Shown here: piece after piece, positions 45,230 through 57,780 of the stretch | How positions within the stretch are numbered: position 1 is the stretch's first letter | How the letters are laid out: every line of letters starts with the position of its first letter | Origin: Hydrangea macrophylla | Lineage: Eukaryota > Streptophyta > Magnoliopsida > Cornales > Hydrangeaceae | Assembly: GCA_033977485.1 (NCBI GenBank) | Contig: CM066982.1 | Coordinates: 34,264,218-34,328,217, forward strand | Direction: 5' to 3' | Length of the DNA stretch: 64,000 nt | Translations under genes and position numbers: made by a program | The notes under the pieces: generated by a model | Told to the model about the DNA's origin: nothing | The model's database searches: none | What the model saw: only the letters and a program-made list of their open reading frames with translations

Positions 45230-46200
45230 AAGCGCTAAATATTCAAGATATGGACCCAAGGGATGGAATCAATCCAATTGAAGAAATAAATCAGATCGTG
45301 CTAGATCACCAGTTTCTCGACCAGTCTGTCAGTATATGCACTCTCCTAAAATCAAACCTTAAGGATAAGCTAGTACAGTTCTTGAGGCATAACCAAGACG
45401 TCTTCGCTTGGAGCCATGAAGACATGCTTGGAATTGCCAGGTCATGTCTAACCGACTCAACGTTGATCCGAGCCACCGCTCGGTCAAGCAAAAGAGGATG
45501 GGAATAGCCCCCGAAAGGCAGGAAGCTATACGTGACGAGGTCGGGAAACTTCTCAAAGCAAATTCAATCCGAGAATACCCCGACTGGTTAGCCAATGTGG
45601 TGCTAGTCAAGAAGAGCAACAGGAGTGGAGGTTGTGTGTATATTTCACTGACTTGAACAATGTCCTAAAGTCTTCTATCCATTACCCCGGATAGATATCC
45701 TTGTGGACTCAACGGCCAGTCACTCACTCCTCTCCTTCATGGATGCATACTCTGGGTATAATCAGATCCGAATGTATCTCAACGATGAAAAGAAAACTTC
45801 CTTTATCACCTACCAAGTGACCTACTGCTACAAGGTGATGCCCTTCGGCCTCAAGAACACTAGGGCAACTTATCAGCAGTTGGTCAACCATGTATTCATA
45901 GATTTGATTAGAAATACTATGGAGGTGTATCTTAACGACCTTCTAGTCAAAAGTCAAAAAGAGTCCGACCATCTCGAGCACTTGGCCAGGGCCTTTAGCA
46001 TCTTGAGAAAGTACCGGATGAGGTTGAAACTAGCTAAGTGCGCATTTGGAGTCTCGTCCGGGAAGTTCTTGGGACACCTGGTCAGCAGCCGGCAAATTGA
46101 TCCGAATCCAGAAAAGATCCAAGAAATCATCAACATACGCTCACCCAGGTCAACCAAAGAAGTTTGAAGTTTGGCAGGGCGGTTGGCAGCATTGAACATA
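45230..46200 (+). pseudogene. Element B reverse transcriptase
   Basis: Upstream text LRHNQDVFAWSHEDMLGIA and RMGIAPERQEAIRDEVGKLL leads, after frameshifts near 45480 and 45640, into the palm: SLLSFMDAYSGYNQIRMYLN, KTSFITYQVTYCYKVMPFGL and KNTRATYQQLVNHVFIDLI. The catalytic motif reads VYLNDLLVKS: the usual Y-x-D-D has become Y-L-N-D. Then HLARAFSILRKYRMRLKLAK and CAFGVSSGKFLGHLVSSRQI (thumb/connection), with a stop at 46165 inside STKEV. Apart from the Asn substitution this is the best-preserved part of B. Confidence 0.92.
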
Positions 46201-46790
46201 TTCATATCCCAAGAGACCGACCAGTGTCTGCCATTCTTCAAATGCTTCGTAAGGCCTTTGAGTGGTCAGAGGAGTGTGAAAAGACGTTTCAAGCACTCAA
46301 GAAGTACCTGACATCGCCTCTTCTACTCTCAATGCTCGTGCCAAAGGAGGAGTTATTCCTTTACTTGGTGGTATTGCCTGTGGCAGTAAGTTCAGAACTA
46401 GTTAGGGAGGAGCGTGGGATACAATACCCGGTCTATTACATAAGCCAGGCTCTCCTAGGCTCAAAGAGCCATTACTCCCGCATAGAAAAACTCTCCTTTG
46501 AGCTCATCATGTCAGCTCGGTGGCTCTGCCCATATTTCTAAGCCCATGTCATAGTGATTCTCACAGATCAGCCTCTGCATAGGATACTGTGCAGCCCTAA
46601 AACATTTGAGAGGCTCATGAAGTGGGCGTTAGAGTTAGAAGAATTTGAAGTGGTTTACAGACCCCGAATAGCTATCAAGGGACAGGCAGTGGCCGACTTC
46701 CTCATTGAATTCACATACCCAGAGGATCTTGTCGAGGAGTTCAACCTGCCCGAGTTACCACCCGGGCCTCATCCTGACATACCGACCTAG
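46201..46790 (+). pseudogene. Element B first RNase H and tether
   Basis: EWSEECEKTFQALKKYLTSP, LLLSMLVPKEELFLYLVV, REERGIQYPVYYISQALLGS and KSHYSRIEKLSFELIMSARW are the connection and first RNase H of gypsy pol. A stop at 46540-46542 is followed in the same region by LTDQPLHRILCSPKTFERLM and WALELEEFEVVYRPRIAIKG, QAVADFLIEF. Frame breaks occur near 46170 and 46540. Confidence 0.85.
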
Positions 46791-47200
46791 ATACTCTATG
46801 TGGATGGGTCCTCTAACAAGTAGGGAAGCGGGGTCGAGATCATCCTGACCACACCCGATAGGATCCAGTTGGAGTACGCCCTAAGGTTTGGTTTCCAGGC
46901 TTCCAACAATGAAGCCGAATATGAGGCCTTATTGGTCGGGCTGTAGTTGGCCACCTCGATGGGTGTGCCACAAGTCCAGGTGTACAGTGACTCCTAGCTT
47001 GTTGTCAACTAAGTCAATCAGAAGTATGAAGCTCAGGAAGACGACATGGTGGCCTACTTGACCCTTGTCAGGGAGCTTACTAGCAAGCTCAAAGGGGTCT
47101 CCATCACGTAGATTCTGAGGGAAGAAAACACTCAAGCCGACCGGCTAGCATGCCTTGCATCATCCTCTAAGTCGGATCTACCCAAGATAAGGTTAGAATA
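46791..47200 (+). pseudogene. Element B second (archaeal-type) RNase H
   Basis: LYVDGSSNK, a stop, GSGVEIILTTPDRIQLEYAL, FQASNNEAEYEALLVGL, a stop, LATSMGVPQVQVYSDS, and REENTQADRLACLASS. The Asp of YVDGS, the Glu of NNEAEYEAL and the Asp of YSDS are the expected acidic residues. A second RNase H before the integrase is the hallmark of Tat-lineage elements. Four in-frame stops, all TAG or TAA. Confidence 0.87.
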
Positions 47201-47399
47201 CTTACCTGAACCCAGTGTGTCCAACAGGAGGCATGGAGGTCGACCCGATCAAGTTGGGGCCCAGCTGGATAGACAGTATCAAGATGTTCCTCACAACCGG
47301 AAGTTTACCGGCGGGGAAGGATGAAGCCTGATGGGTAAAATACCGAGCAGCAAGGTACCACCTTATTAATAATGTGCTAGAATAGAGGGGATTTTCCAT

Positions 47400-48482
47400 T
47401 CCCTACCACTAATGCATCCATCCTACCCAGGTACATGAAATCTTGTTCGAGATTCACGAAGGGGTATGTGAGGTCGAGCCCTCTCCTATAGGGCACTACT
47501 ACAAGGCTACAACTGGCCTACAATGGGCTGGGATTCCTCGGATTATGTCAAGCAGTGTGACAAGTGCCAGAGACATGCAAACATGATCAACTACCTGGCA
47601 GAGCCCCAAACTCCAAACTTCAGCCCCTGGTCGTTTTCTCAGTGGGGCATCGACATATTCAGGCCACTCCCTATGGCAAAGGGTTAAGTTAAGTTTGCCA
47701 TTATCGCAGTTGATTATTTCACCAAGTGGGAAGCAGACAAGCCCTTGGCAACAATAACCGAGAAGAAGATGGAAATTTTTGTTAAGAAAAACATCCTCAG
47801 CAGGTTTGGTATGCCCCGGGTACTAGTCAACGATAATAGAAGACAATTCGATACACTGGTATTTAGGTAGTTCTGCTCGGGTTATGGGATATCGAATTCT
47901 CCTGAGCATCCTCAAGCCAATGGACAAGCTGAGGTAAGAAACCTAATAATTCTACAGTCCATAAAAAATAGGCTTGAACAGGCAAAGGAACTTTGGGCAG
48001 ATAAACTACTGACCCTTCTGTGGGGTTACCGTACCACTTCTCGAGTAGCAACAGGAGAGACACCGTTCTCACTCACCTATGGCTTCGAGGCAGTGGTACC
48101 CACAGAGCACGGGCTACCAACTTATCGGGTGTCAAACTTCAGGTAGCAAGGCAACGAGAAAGCCCTTAGAGGAGAACTCGACCTGATAGAAGAAAAATGG
48201 GACTGGGCATACCTAAAGGTGGCAGCATACAAGTACAAGGTCTTACGGTACTTCAATAGCAAGGTAAAGCATCGCAGTTTCTAGGTCGGAGACCTCGTCC
48301 TTATGGCCATAAATTAGTCCACCAAAATCCTGAGTCACGGGAAACTAGGACCAAACTGGGAAGGCTCATATAAAGTTACCTGAGTCAAAAAATTGGGAAC
48401 CTACTAGTTGCAGATGCCGAACAGACAGGACCTGTCACACCCCTAGAATGTGAAGCATCTATGGAAGCACTTTCAGTAAAAT
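47400..48482 (+). pseudogene. Element B integrase
   Basis: EILFEIHEGVCEVEPSP begins the zinc domain, which is badly broken to 47700. The core reads AIDYFTKWEADKPLATITEK, KNILSRFGMPRVLVNDN (usual ISD, here VND), GISNSPEHPQANGQAEVRNL with the catalytic Glu, LWADKLLTLLWGYRTTSRVA, TGETPFSLTYGFEAVVPTEH. The C-terminal part GDLVLMAIN...GPNWEGSYKVT is present with stops. It ends at about 48480 with LWKHFQ. Nine or more lesions. Confidence 0.87.
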
Positions 48483-49310
48483 GGGGATCAATATTGGTTA
48501 GGGTTTTCTCTATACAAGTTGTAGCTCTTTTTGAGAAATTTTTTAAATCGAATAAAGTGCATTTTTTGTAAATAGTGTTCCTTACCAATGTTCCATGACA
48601 ATAAAAGACCTCGGGAATACACCTGAGGCACAATAAAAGACCTTGGGATCACACCTAAGGCAAAAAAAGACCTTGGGAACCCACCTGAGACACCAGTTCT
48701 GCTTAGGTCCATCACCTACGATGGGGGCAAATCCCCCCTAGGTGGCTGATAATAGAAACTCAAAAAGACCCTAAAACTACAAACGTTTTAGGTCGGCTAC
48801 CTACAGTCATACCACTATTAGCACCCTCCTTAGCAAAAGCTTTGGGGGCAGGAAGGGATAACAAACTAAAGGAGTCACACTGAGCTTTTACAGGGCTTAA
48901 AATTAACTAAGTATAAACCCCTAGACATCCAAGCACCCAAGATGCTCCGAGTCCACATCGGGATTACTACAAGGAGCCGGGTTATCCCCGAGCACTTACA
49001 GTTCCCCAACCGGTTATACAAGCTTGAAAAATCCTAAGTATAGAAGCTCAGGAAATTTCAAGGTTATACAAACCCTTTAAAGGCCAAGTGTTACCTACCA
49101 GTCATAGTTCTACACCTTCCACTAAGGCAGGGTTTTGATAAGACTAACAACTGGTCGGACACAGGAAATCACAAACAAAAATAAGTAGAAATGTACAAGT
49201 GTAAATAGTATGCAAAAAGTGACCTCAATGGGCCTTTTTCATTACCAAATACATAAAGTACAATGCTCGGGGGGGCAATTATAGTAGCCTCCCAAAAAAA
49301 ATAATAACAA
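48483..49310 (+). repeat. Element B post-integrase spacer with hairpin repeats
   Basis: No gene. 48600-48695 has three or four units AAAGACCTCGGGA(A/T)...CACCTGAGGCA, the diverged relative of the array at 18236-18480. 48715-48790 resembles 18500-18580 of element A (ACGATGGGGGCAAA(T/C)CCCCC, CCCTAGGTGGCTGATAAT), so the two elements share at least several hundred bases here. Confidence 0.75.
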
Positions 49311-51140
49311 AATACATATGTATAGGCTGAGAGCTAAGGATCGTCAATGACAACCACCTTTTCCTCAGTCTCCCCGACCTCTCCTCCAGCCTCAGCATCT
49401 TCACTGGCAGCATCAGCAGAGGCCACCTCCTAGGTAGCTGGGCTCTCCTCCTTCTAGAAATTGAACTTAGTCTAGGAGTAGCCGGAGAGGTCCAACTCGG
49501 GGTGGTCTCAAACCGCCCTTTGGGCCAGGTCAGCATAGCCCTGTAGGAAGCCAGCCTCGAATTCCTCCTCCGCTTCCTTTGCCTCAACCTCCTGAGTGGC
49601 AACAGCATTAGTCAAGGTGGCTTTCTCAGCTTTTGCAGCCTTTCGGGCCACCTGCTCGGCAGCCAACTCCTCTTAGGCCGCCCCCAAGTCAAGGGCCAAT
49701 GCCCTTGTCTTCTCTTTTTCCACGACAAGGGCAAAGTCTGATGCCTCCTATGCTGTCTTCTACGTAGAAAGGGCGGCCTTAGTAGCAGCTAGCTTCTTTG
49801 CCATCCCGGGCAAGTAGGCCTTGACCATAGCCACCAAACAACCAATCTGGAAAAAGAGAAGCAAGCGAGTCAATAATGTTAAACGGGGAAATGAAAACAG
49901 AGAAAGAAGAGCTACCTACCATATGGGAGATGCTGTAGAGCCACCCGATCAAGGCCTCGTGGCCCAACCCAGAGCGCCTCTCTACCTGGGTTTAGAGCAG
50001 CCTGAGATTCTTGCCTAGACGTCATCTGCAGCCTCCCCTGATGGAATCCCAGTCGAGATGCTCCCCGAAGGTCTCTCGATGGCCGTAACCATCTTAACTC
50101 GAGGAGTCAACGTCCTGACTGGTTCCTTCTCTACTCGGGGCCCTCGAAGTATCCGTTTAAGTTGTTGGCCAACAGAAGGGTCCTACCTTTTCCTCCTCTG
50201 GCCCGCCCGCGCGGCCAGGGCACCTTTCTTCTCCTTCAAGGCAGTCATGTCTCTGGGAGCCATCTTTGTGAAACTAAGAAAAGATACGAATTAATTATGT
50301 ATAGAACCGATCAGGCAAGAAGGGAATTTACAGAACCTGATAACTTACCAGCAAGGATCGGAGGAAAGACGGGTACTTTAAAGGGCTGGGCTGCCTAGGC
50401 TCTTACTTAATCTTTTGACCTCCCGCCCGGGTCAACAGTCAGCAACATTGGTCAGTTCCTCAGCCAAAGCCGTGATCCTGTCTTGGCACTCCTCAGGAAT
50501 GCCCGGCGGGTCAGATGCCTCCACTGCAAAAAAAGCACCTTAGTTAGTCCAATGGCAAGAATAATATAAAAGAAAAAATAGATGTAAGATAAGAGCTTAC
50601 TCCTCAGCTTTCCCGCCCAGGAGGTCCTTAGCTGAATTCCCGAGGCGTCCTCACATAGTCTGAGGGTGGACACATAGAAGAACTTCTTCTTCCACCCCTT
50701 ATTATTGCTTGGGCACTTATCAATTATTTTTCTCCCCTGGTGGGCCCCTAGAGAGAATAAACCAACCTCTCTATGCAGTGGGAATGGCCGGGGGTCCACA
50801 AGAACTCTTGAAGGGTGAGTTCATAGTAGAAGACTTAGGGCCAGAGATATATGGCCCCCATCAGGAATCTCTACCCGTTCAGGGCAAGCTGCCTGGGAGC
50901 AATCGTGAGGTAAATCAGCATATCTTGGGTGAGCTGGTGGAGGGGAAGATGAAGGCTCGCCATGAAGGCATCCTCATAAAGGGTAACAAAACCCGATCAG
51001 TGCAGATGAGCCCCACCGGTGGGTACGGCCAAAGAACAATGACTGGGGATTTCTTACCTATCCCTAATCTATCCCAGGTCACTGACAAGCAGACTACTGG
51101 GAATCCACTAGCACGAGAAGACAACACCAGGACTGCCAAA
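49311..51140 (-). pseudogene. Element B antisense ORF (Tat aORF)
   Basis: Read on the minus strand from right to left: SWRAFIFPSTSSPKIC-type text in one frame and FMASLHLPLHQLTQDMLIYL in another (about 50985-50900), APRQLALNG, then NNKGWKKKFFYVSTLRLCED near 50700-50640, a spacer, and finally an alanine/glutamate-rich coiled coil (EELAAEQVARKAAKAEKATL, VATQEVEAKEAEEEFEAGFL, QGYADLAQRAV, DHPELDLSGYS) down to about 49490, with an acidic end VGETEEKVVVIDDP. This order, a 'LPLH' block, 'KGWKKKFFYV' and a coiled coil ending FxxGY, is that of the antisense ORF carried 3' of pol by many Tat elements. Function unknown. Numerous stops. Confidence 0.55.
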
Positions 51141-52208
51141 AATTAAGGTCTCATCATCAGAATCTTGTGATCCAGAGGTTGCCTAGATCCCCTGACTCAG
51201 ATCCTCGTTTGACACACAAATTGGGATCCTTCCTTAACTATGGTGATCTGAGAGGTTCTGTAAAGAAGGGTTTAGGCTCGTGTCTGGGGTACCCGACCTG
51301 GATTGTTCATCCTCCGATTGGGAAGATGAGTTAAAGTCATAATGACACATCTCTAAGGCTCCTATGATGAGACGAGGGAGTAGCACAGGGCCTAAGTGGG
51401 GGGTCGAGAACCACAAATCTAAGGTTCAAGGAGAGCATGACTAAAAACCTGTAAGGCAAGATATACAAGGTCTTCAGTATAAGGTAACACTCAGTTAGAA
51501 CCCCGACCGATTTAACTGCACTACCAGGAAGAGGGAACTACATGACCTAAGGATAAAGATGAATTTAAGGAAGAAAAAATCCCACTCCCTTATAAGTCCT
51601 AACGAATTCCTAATCTCTAGCCTCGGTCGGGAATATTAAGAAGAGAAGAGAGGAAAAATGTAGTGAAGTATAAGGTTGGAGGAACGAATACTTACAAGAA
51701 CAAGGCACAGAAAAGAGCCTGGAAGTTTTGAACGGACGCTTTTTCTCTTATATTGCTCAGTGAACTCAGGAGATGGATAGCAGAAGCAGCAAAAACACCC
51801 AAGTACTGCTTTTTAGAGTGCATGAATAGTCCAAATGATCTGAGATCCAACAGTCTAGCAGAACTCCTGCCTAAACCTAGACAGCTGGCACCTCGAGTAG
51901 CCCAAACAGTGCCTCAAAAGGAGTGCGCATTAAATGAGCGATGTGACAATTCAGTTACGATGTGATTGTCCGGATGTACTCAGACAAGTCTCGTTGGATC
52001 CTCAGCAGACCAACAACTCTTTGACACATGGTAAGTACCGACCCCAAGCTCCTGAAGTAACTGATCAGCCCAGGCCCCGAGTGACCAGGGAGACCAGTTC
52101 AGTCCTGGGCAAATTCTTGAGCTGCGTCCCGGACAATTTACTAAGTTATGCAGATTTCTAACCCTTATCTAATGAAGCATCAGATTAGCCTTAGAAATGG
52201 GGGGCAGC
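51141..52208 (+). other. Element B terminal non-coding region and purine tract
   Basis: No gene recognised. Ends TTAGAAATGGGGGGCAGC, matching the TTGGAAATGGGGGGCAGC of element A (19315-19332). Confidence 0.6.
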
Positions 52209-52334
52209 TGATATGCACAAAAATATCCAGTGAAGGCAGAAGACCCACTTCTGGTCCAACCCAAGCTGTTTGCCAGTTCTATGCAGTCCCGACCAATAGG
52301 TCGGGAACATTGTGCCAGATCAGTTCGTCGCATA
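52209..52334 (+). repeat. Truncated 3' LTR of element B
   Basis: TGATATGCACAAAAATATCC and onward follows the 5' LTR (42332-42455) until GTTCGTCGCA, where similarity stops. The rest is probably displaced by element C. Confidence 0.85.
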
Positions 52335-53872
52335 TGACAAGCAACGGATATTGCATATCCGAAAGTGCTGATAAGACAAATTATACGTGTTTTCTTCCCT
52401 AGTTAAATACTTATGCTTATTTAAATACAATAGCATAATTGAGATATTACTACTAATATTTGCATAAGTATACTATTTTCCATAAAACAATGGTCTAAGG
52501 AAATTAAGTGAATGATGGCACAGGAGAGAAAGTTGATTGGAAGAACAAAAAGAAGAAGATCCTGAAAATTGACTAGGACCGGTCCCAACAAAAGGGCAGG
52601 ACCGGTCGAGGTCATGAACGGTCTAGAAACATAGGCAGGACCGGTCTTGAAACATATGCAGGACCGGTCGTGCACTTCAAAATTGGAGGTATCAAAGAAT
52701 TCCGGATTTAAAACTGCTAAACCTATACATACTAGGATAGTTCATACAAAAACGATACAATACACATTACACACGAGTTTTAGAGCAGATATAGGAGATC
52801 CTAGGGTACGTCAAACCCTAGTTTTGATTCAAGCAAGTATTTGTGGATTTCAAGCCCTAAACTGAAGTTTTTTAATACAAGTGTTCTTTTTCGTTTGATT
52901 CAGGCTTTTCTTAGTTTTTATTTAGATTTTACTTTCCATGTCTATTTTGTGAATGTTTTTATTGTGTTTTCCATTAATATGATATATAGATTCAATTTCA
53001 CTATATTAGGCTAAACTCCTAGTTAGGAAAGAGCAATGAAATGGTAACTAACTTGATTTCCATGCATGTTTTCAACGGGCAGCCCTAAATCCAAGGATCA
53101 ATAAATGTTTGAGTATGGATTCATAGGATTTTATGTTCTCTAATATGAATAATGTTAACGAGCATGACGTTAATGAATCTTAACTTGAATATTCAATAGT
53201 TTGTGAACTTGCTTCATAGTTTTAGCTTAGTTAATTTAGTTTTAAGCATCATAGAGTAGTTTTCACCATGAATCATGCTCATAAGCAATCTGCCCGTACT
53301 TAATTGAAAGGGTAAAATTGAACTAGTTCTATATATTTACACCGATCAAAAGGTATTTTATTATTTTAATTGAACCTATACACTAGAGGCGTGACTTTGG
53401 ATGATTGGGAGTGCCATATCTTTCTGTAGGCATGGAAGTTAAGGAGTTTGCCGTGGATTTGTGATTCCTAGCACTTTTCTCATATTTAGAAGCAATTTAA
53501 TATAACTCGTTGTTTTAATCAACTTTTCATTATTAGTTAATTTACTTAGTTTAATCACCTTAGAAGTCCAAATATAGCCATAATTAATTAGTAGTTTTGT
53601 TTAGTAAGTGAATTTCATTAGTTTAAAATTATTTCATAATTTTAATAGTTCTCATTAGTTTATAATTTTACTTTCATTTGCAAAATAGTTAAAGCAATCT
53701 TCAAAAGAAATCATATTTTCTTTATTTTTACTACTAATAAATTCGGTAAAATTAATCAATTCAAATTATATCTTTCCCTTTGGTTTGACCTAGACTTACT
53801 AGAAAATATATTACTTGAATGATCATCTATACTTGGGTGTAGCATTTAGAGCACACAATTTTATTCGTGTCA
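52335..53872 (+). repeat. Probable 5' LTR of element C
   Basis: The right border is secure (GTGTCA, six bases before the primer-binding site). The left border is inferred from the end of similarity to the B LTR. 52575-52670 contains four GGACCGGTC motifs. It holds no gene. No 3' copy is available for confirmation. Confidence 0.55.
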
Positions 53873-53878
53873 AGTTTT

Positions 53879-53896
53879 TGGCGCCGTTGCCGGGGA
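53879..53896 (+). other. Primer-binding site of element C
   Basis: TGGCGCCGTTGCCGGGGA is the exact complement of the 3' end of plant tRNA-Asp (GTC). Confidence 0.92.
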
Positions 53897-53948
53897 GAGG
53901 CGATTTGCTTAATTTTATCTAGTTTGTTAGTTCTTTTATTTTTATTGT

Positions 53949-55625
53949 TTGCGTAATATTGCACGTTTCATGTCACATAACTCGAAGAAGGGCTTATTTC
54001 AACAAATACAAATTTTTAACGATTCCTCATATTCTTCTGTTAATCCAGTAGTTACTCCTCAACATTCTGACCCAATGGCTAGCTATCTACCACCCAAACT
54101 TAATGGCTTTAACGAGAACAACGAGAATAATGGGGAGAATAATCTAGGTCTAAATGATGACATTGAAAGTCAACATAACTTCAACCCTAGGGAGAGGATA
54201 GATAATAATACACGTCCACTAAGGGACTTATTAGCCCCTGATAGGAACATGATCCCTTCGTGTATAACCATTCCACCACATCATGGTACTATTCACTTTA
54301 GGAATGGTATGATACAACTCTTACCTACTTTCCATGGAATGGAAAATGAGATGGCTTTCGAGCATCTAAAAGATTTTGAATTAGTGTGCGAAACATTTGC
54401 TGACCAAACGTGTCTGCAAGAAATAACTAGATTAAAACTTTTCCCATTTTCATTAAAAGAAAAAGAAAAGGCTTGGCTTTGAACTCTTAGGCCTGGCTCA
54501 ATCAGTACATGGGCTATGATGCATGAGGAGTTTTTGAAAACATTCTTTCCCAAGCATTTAACTGATGACCTCATGCGACAAATCAAGCTTTTACTCAAGA
54601 AGATAATGAGACATTTGCTAAAGTTTGGGAACGATTTAAAGATCTACTTTTATCTTGCCCACGTCACGGTTTTGAAAAATGGCGCCTTATGAGTTTCTTT
54701 TACGAGGGGTTAACTCCGGAATCTAAAAAATTAGTTCAAACAATGTGTCAAGGATCTTTCATGCATAAAAGCGCGAATGAGGCTGAAACATATTTTGGTT
54801 GGCTTGCTGAAAATTCACCTCAAATAGGAACCACGTAAAGTGACGCGTGCACCTCCTTGTGAGCCTGATAAAGCTAAACAAAAGAGTATATTCTTACTTA
54901 GGGCTGAAGATGAATTATCAACTAAATATCACCAATTGGCTAAGCAAGTGCAGGCGTTAGCAAAAGGAATAACAGAATAATCTAAGGTTACGTGTCAAGA
55001 AGACGTGTGTAGTAATTGCCATATGGTAGGACACCAGGTGTATACATGCCCTAACATACTTGTTTATCAAGAAATACCACTTGTTGATGTTAATGCAATG
55101 AATAGCTACAAGGGTCCTACAAATGCGTATGGGGGGTATAATTAGAAGAACCATCCTAACTTAAATAATTGGAAAATCGGGGCAATTCAAGCACCAGATA
55201 GTTTTAATCCACTATCCCAATAGAATCAGTTCTTCCAACCAAATCAAAATCAATATCAACCACCTCCTCAACAATATAACCAACCGTATCAACCTCCATA
55301 ACAACAAAATTATCAAGGTAATAATCAGAATAACTCTAATGTTTATGTGCCTCCTCACAAGAAAGCATAAGAAGATCCTAGAGATGCAATGATACAATAA
55401 ATGGTTCAAGCTATGGGGAAACTATAGTCAACTATGGAACAAATAGGTAACCAATTCGAAAATTGTCAAAAGGGAATGTTCCAAGCTCAACCGCAAGCTA
55501 ATCCTAGAGGTCAACAACAAAATAGTGCTTTGAATGTAAATTTAGGCAAGCATAAACAAGATAAAGCTGTAAGAACCTTGAGAAGTGGTAAAGTTGTGGG
55601 GGGAAGATATCTCTTCCCCTAAAAT
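53949..55625 (+). pseudogene. Element C gag
   Basis: The ATG at 53949 is the first in frame; translation may start at the later MASYLPPKLNGF. Domains: Asn-rich N-terminus, RPLRDLLAPDRNMIPSCITI, IQLLPTFHGMENEMAFEHLK, LKLFPFSLKEKEKAWL (core), stop at 54481, then TWAMMHEEFLKTFFPKHLTD, after a frameshift pieces of the second half, and a zinc knuckle CSNCHMVGHQVYTC at about 55010-55055. A Gln/Asn/Pro-rich linker and KAVRTLRSGKVVGG end it. Seven or more stops or shifts. It is clearly homologous to the gag of element D. Confidence 0.88.
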
Positions 55626-55989
55626 AGAAAAGATAATGAGGAGAATAATATTGGAGAAGATAATGTGGAAGGAGTGGTTGAAAGCGATAATGATAAGCAA
55701 AAAGATAAAACCCACCAAGAAGAGAATGGGAAGCAAGATGGTAAGAGAGAACAAGAGGAAACACTTAAATTCATTCCTCTAGCCCCTTACCCACAAAGAC
55801 TGAAAAAATGCCACAATGCTAAGCACCAAGAATTCTTAGAACTTTTAAATAAGAAAAAATTAATTTACCTCTCTTGGATGTTATTAATCATGTGCCTACT
55901 TATGCAAAATACTTAAAAGATTTGTGCACTGTTAAACGTAACCAGAGTGTGAAAAAGAAGGTTACTTGGCGGATCAAGTAAGCTCGATT

Positions 55990-56432
55990 ATTAAAAATAA
56001 TTTGCCACCTAAGTTTTAAGAACCTGGCACACCAACAATAACGTGCATCATTGGAAACCACAAGATAGACCACGCGCTTTAGATTTAGGAGCTAGCATTA
56101 ACTTGTTGCCATATTCTATTTACCAATAGTTAGGATTGGGGGATCTCAAACCAACTAGGATCACATTATAATTAGTAGATAGATCTATTAAGATGCCTAG
56201 AGCTATTCTGGAAGATGTACTTGTTTGCGTGGAGAATTTTATTTTTCCCACAGACTTTGTGGTACTAGACACGAAACCTATACCTAATCCGATTGCACAA
56301 ATTCCCATGATCTTTGGTAGACCATTTTTAGCAACGATAGACGTCACTATCCGTATAAGAAATGGTATAATGACATTGATTTTTGGTGATATGACACTAA
56401 ATGTTAAAATCTTTTTTAATCCCCCATCATAA
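55990..56432 (+). pseudogene. Element C protease
   Basis: TITCIIGNHKIDHALLDLGA is recovered across a frame change (about 56035-56095), with D-L-G-A-S as in element D. Then INLLPYSIYQ, LGLGDLKPTRITL, VDRSIKMPRAILEDVLV, FPTDFVVLDTKPIPNPIAQI, and the MIFGRPFLATIDVTIRI motif. Stops at about 56129 and 56170. Length and order are normal. Confidence 0.85.
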
Positions 56433-56573
56433 GTTGGAAGAAGAAGAAATAGAAGAAGTAAATTACATAGATTCGTGCATACATGAGAGTGTCCAACTAA
56501 TCAGGGAAGAAGAGGAAAGTAATACAAGTGAAGTTACCTTTTAAATAAGTACCTTAACGATCAAGATGAAGAG

Positions 56574-57780
56574 GTGATTAGGGAAGCTATGTGGGCGACA
56601 CGTTTCGAACCCCTACAACCTAAGACTACATTAGCCGTGACATCTAACCTACAAATCCCTCAACTGGAGTTAAAGGAGCTCCCTAAGGAGCTCAAGTATG
56701 CTTTTTTAGGGGATAATAGTACGTTTCCTGTTATAATTTCATCTACATTGAAAATAGAGCAAGAAGTTAAACTGGTAACCTTACTTAAACAACATAAAAG
56801 TGTTTTAGGGTGGACCATAGCTGACCTGAAAGGAATTAGTCCTGATATATGCACACATAAAACTTATTTAGAAGATGATGCTAAACCGTCTCGTGAGATG
56901 CAAAGACGTTTAAACCCTAATATGCAAGAGGTCGTAAAGAAAGAAGTCCTTAAGTTACTAGACGTAGGAATAATTTATTCCATATCTGATAGTCATTGGG
57001 TGAGTCCTACACAAGTTGTACCTAAGAAATTGGGGATTAATGTAGTGCCCAATGCCAAAGGTGAATTAATTTCTACACGTGTCACTGCTAGGTGGAGAAT
57101 GTGTATAGACTATAGGAAGTTTAATGTTGTCACTAGAAAATACCATTTTCCCCTACCTTTCATGGATCAGATGTTAGAACGTGTAGCTGGATATAAATAT
57201 TACTGTCTTTTAGATGCGTATAGTGGTTACAACCAAAATTGAGATAGCGCCTAAAGACCAAGAAAAGTCTACCTTTACGTGTCCATTCGAAACTTTTGCT
57301 TACCGTAGAATGCCATTTGGATTGTGCAACGAATCTGCTACCTTTCAAAGGTGTATGTTGAGCATATTTAGTGATATGGTAGAAAATATTTAGAGGTCTT
57401 TGTGGACGATTTCTCTATTTTTGGTAGATCATACGAGGAATGCCTAAGTAATCTGGAAAAAGTGCTAACTTGATGTGAAGATTGGAATTTGGTTTTGAAC
57501 TGGGAGAAATGCCATTTCATGGTGATAAAAGGTATTGTGTCAGGACGTCATATCTGAGGACGAAATCTAAGTAGATCATGCTAAGATTGATTTAATCTCA
57601 AATTTACCTACTCCTCATTCCGTTCATGAAATACGTTCGTTCCTAGGGCACGCGGGGTTTTATAGATGCTTTATTCAAAATTTTAGTGCAAGTTCGTGCC
57701 CTTTGTGTAACCTTTTAGCCAAGGATACACCATTTGAATGGATGCCTGAATGTCAATCACCTTTTGATAAACAAAAATAA
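56574..57780 (+). pseudogene. Element C reverse transcriptase
   Basis: An open frame to 57242 holds LELKELPKELKYAFLGDNST, KQHKSVLGWTIADLKGISPD, the fingers (NPNMQEVVKKEVLKLLDVGI, WVSPTQVVPKK) and palm start (RWRMCIDYRKFNVVTRKYHF, CLLDAYSGYNQ). After stops and shifts the catalytic FVDDFSIFG is visible at about 57400-57425 with both aspartates, then LSNLEKVL and WNLVLNWEKCHFMV. The last part (SFLGHAGFYRRFI equivalent) near 57640-57700 is in another frame. Confidence 0.9.

Larger units (their letters stand above)
42332..52334 (+). mobile_element. Tat-like Ty3/gypsy element B, full coding set but decayed
   Basis: 5' LTR 42332-42927, primer-binding site 42931-42948, gag, protease, reverse transcriptase, RNase H, a second RNase H, integrase, hairpin repeats, an antisense ORF region, purine tract AAATGGGGGGCAG (52196-52207) and a 3' LTR start at 52209 that breaks off after about 126 bases where element C begins. 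The second RNase H and the antisense ORF place it in the Tat lineage. The LTR shares promoter, U5 and end blocks with element A. Stops and frameshifts occur in every domain. Confidence 0.9.
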
